Notes under the pieces: model-generated
Database searches by the model: none
What the model was told of the DNA's origin: nothing
Seen by the model: only the letters and a program-made list of their open reading frames with translations
Part shown: in pieces, positions 63,426-64,000 of the stretch
Layout of the letters: every line of letters starts with the position of its first letter
How positions within the stretch are numbered: the first letter of the stretch is position 1
Program-made: the position numbers and the translations under genes
Source: Phoebastria nigripes
Taxonomy: Eukaryota > Chordata > Aves > Procellariiformes > Diomedeidae
Assembly (NCBI GenBank): GCA_035582835.1
Contig: JAYKAV010000444.1
Coordinates: forward strand, 618,027-682,026
Length of the DNA stretch: 64,000 nt
Reading direction: 5' to 3'

Positions 63426-64000
63426 GCTGAGCTATCTTCCTCTGATTGCCTCCAGTCTGCTCAAACTGCTCACAGACCTGGCAGTCTCTTGCGTTTGTGT
63501 GTGTCTAATCGAAGCACTCACAAGAGCTTTGTGGTGCACTTTGACATGGCTGTTTAAGGGAACTTGCACCTAGCAGGAAGAGAAATAGTTCTCACTTTCA
63601 TTTCTTCAATTTAGCTTTGGATCTGGCCCCGTGTGCTCTGACATACAAGTGGCAGAGTCTCAAGGCAAGTTACTGGCGACAGTTGCACCAAGAACGTAGT
63701 AATCCGTGTTGAAAAACACTTAATTACTCCATGTTTAGAGCAGACAACACTGCAGTATGTGTATCACCAATATGTCAACATGGTTTGCTTTTCATAGGAG
63801 TTTATGTTCCCAGCAGGCACCGAATGCTTTTTCTGCTTGATAAATGTCAAGTACTTAAAGCAATCTTGCCTCTTCCTCTCTGGAGATTGCCAAATAATCT
63901 CCTTTCATTGGCTATGGGATCTTGCCAGGGCTTCTGCATTCATGCACATTTATCCCTGCCAAATGTTGGTAACACAGGAGTTGTACAAATACTTCCTGCT

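Larger units (their letters stand above)
56176..64000 (+). other. NYAP2: Intronic DNA downstream of the NYAP2 exon, part 2
   Basis: Non-coding sequence with a purine tract at 57.0 kb, two ancient-repeat fragments (61.3 and 62.3-62.45 kb), a short tandem repeat at 60.3 kb and a small CpG cluster near 63.4 kb. Open frames at 58.0-59.4 kb are short, overlapping and unrecognised. Confidence 0.6.

Overview
The window looks like part of a bird nuclear genome. Three things point that way. The one recognisable coding exon belongs to a vertebrate neuronal gene. An ERV long terminal repeat is of a type that is common in Neoaves. Young interspersed repeats are otherwise very scarce, and I see no CR1 3' end. 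The sequence is moderately AT-rich, with isolated N bases roughly every 1-2 kb.

Layout: I can support only one coding segment in 64 kb, a 299-nt internal exon at 45531-45829 on the + strand. It encodes a segment near the N-terminus of NYAP2 (neuronal tyrosine-phosphorylated phosphoinositide-3-kinase adapter 2), with clean splice sites on both sides. Everything before it (1-45530) is best read as the 3' part of a very large upstream intron, or of upstream introns with 5'UTR exons I cannot see. Everything after it (45830-64000) is the 5' part of another large intron. No N-terminal exon and no large downstream NYAP2 exon is visible, so both should lie outside the window.

The introns hold a 487-bp solo ERVL-like LTR on the minus strand at 35681-36167, with a perfect 5-bp target-site duplication. 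They also hold a degraded MIR SINE at about 56050-56175, a probable second MIR at about 24.6 kb, and at least five worn fragments of an ancient, partly palindromic amniote repeat. Low-complexity tracts are frequent: a 54-T run at 9693, an ATT-rich block at 36807-36985, a pyrimidine tract at 30404-30516, a purine tract at 57041-57100, and A-, T- and G-runs. Two CpG-dense patches (about 51.25-51.68 kb and 63.34-63.42 kb) and a few AT-rich stretches with homeodomain-type or MEF2 motifs are candidate regulatory DNA, at low confidence.

The many other open frames of 60-156 codons behave like chance ORFs. Several begin at non-ATG codons, they overlap on both strands, and none shows a recognised domain. 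I saw no rRNA, tRNA or CRISPR array. I found no clear previously undescribed system. The points most worth checking are the LTR, the ancient palindromic repeat family, an antisense coding-like segment at 38.37-38.57 kb, and the CpG-dense patch at 51.3-51.7 kb.
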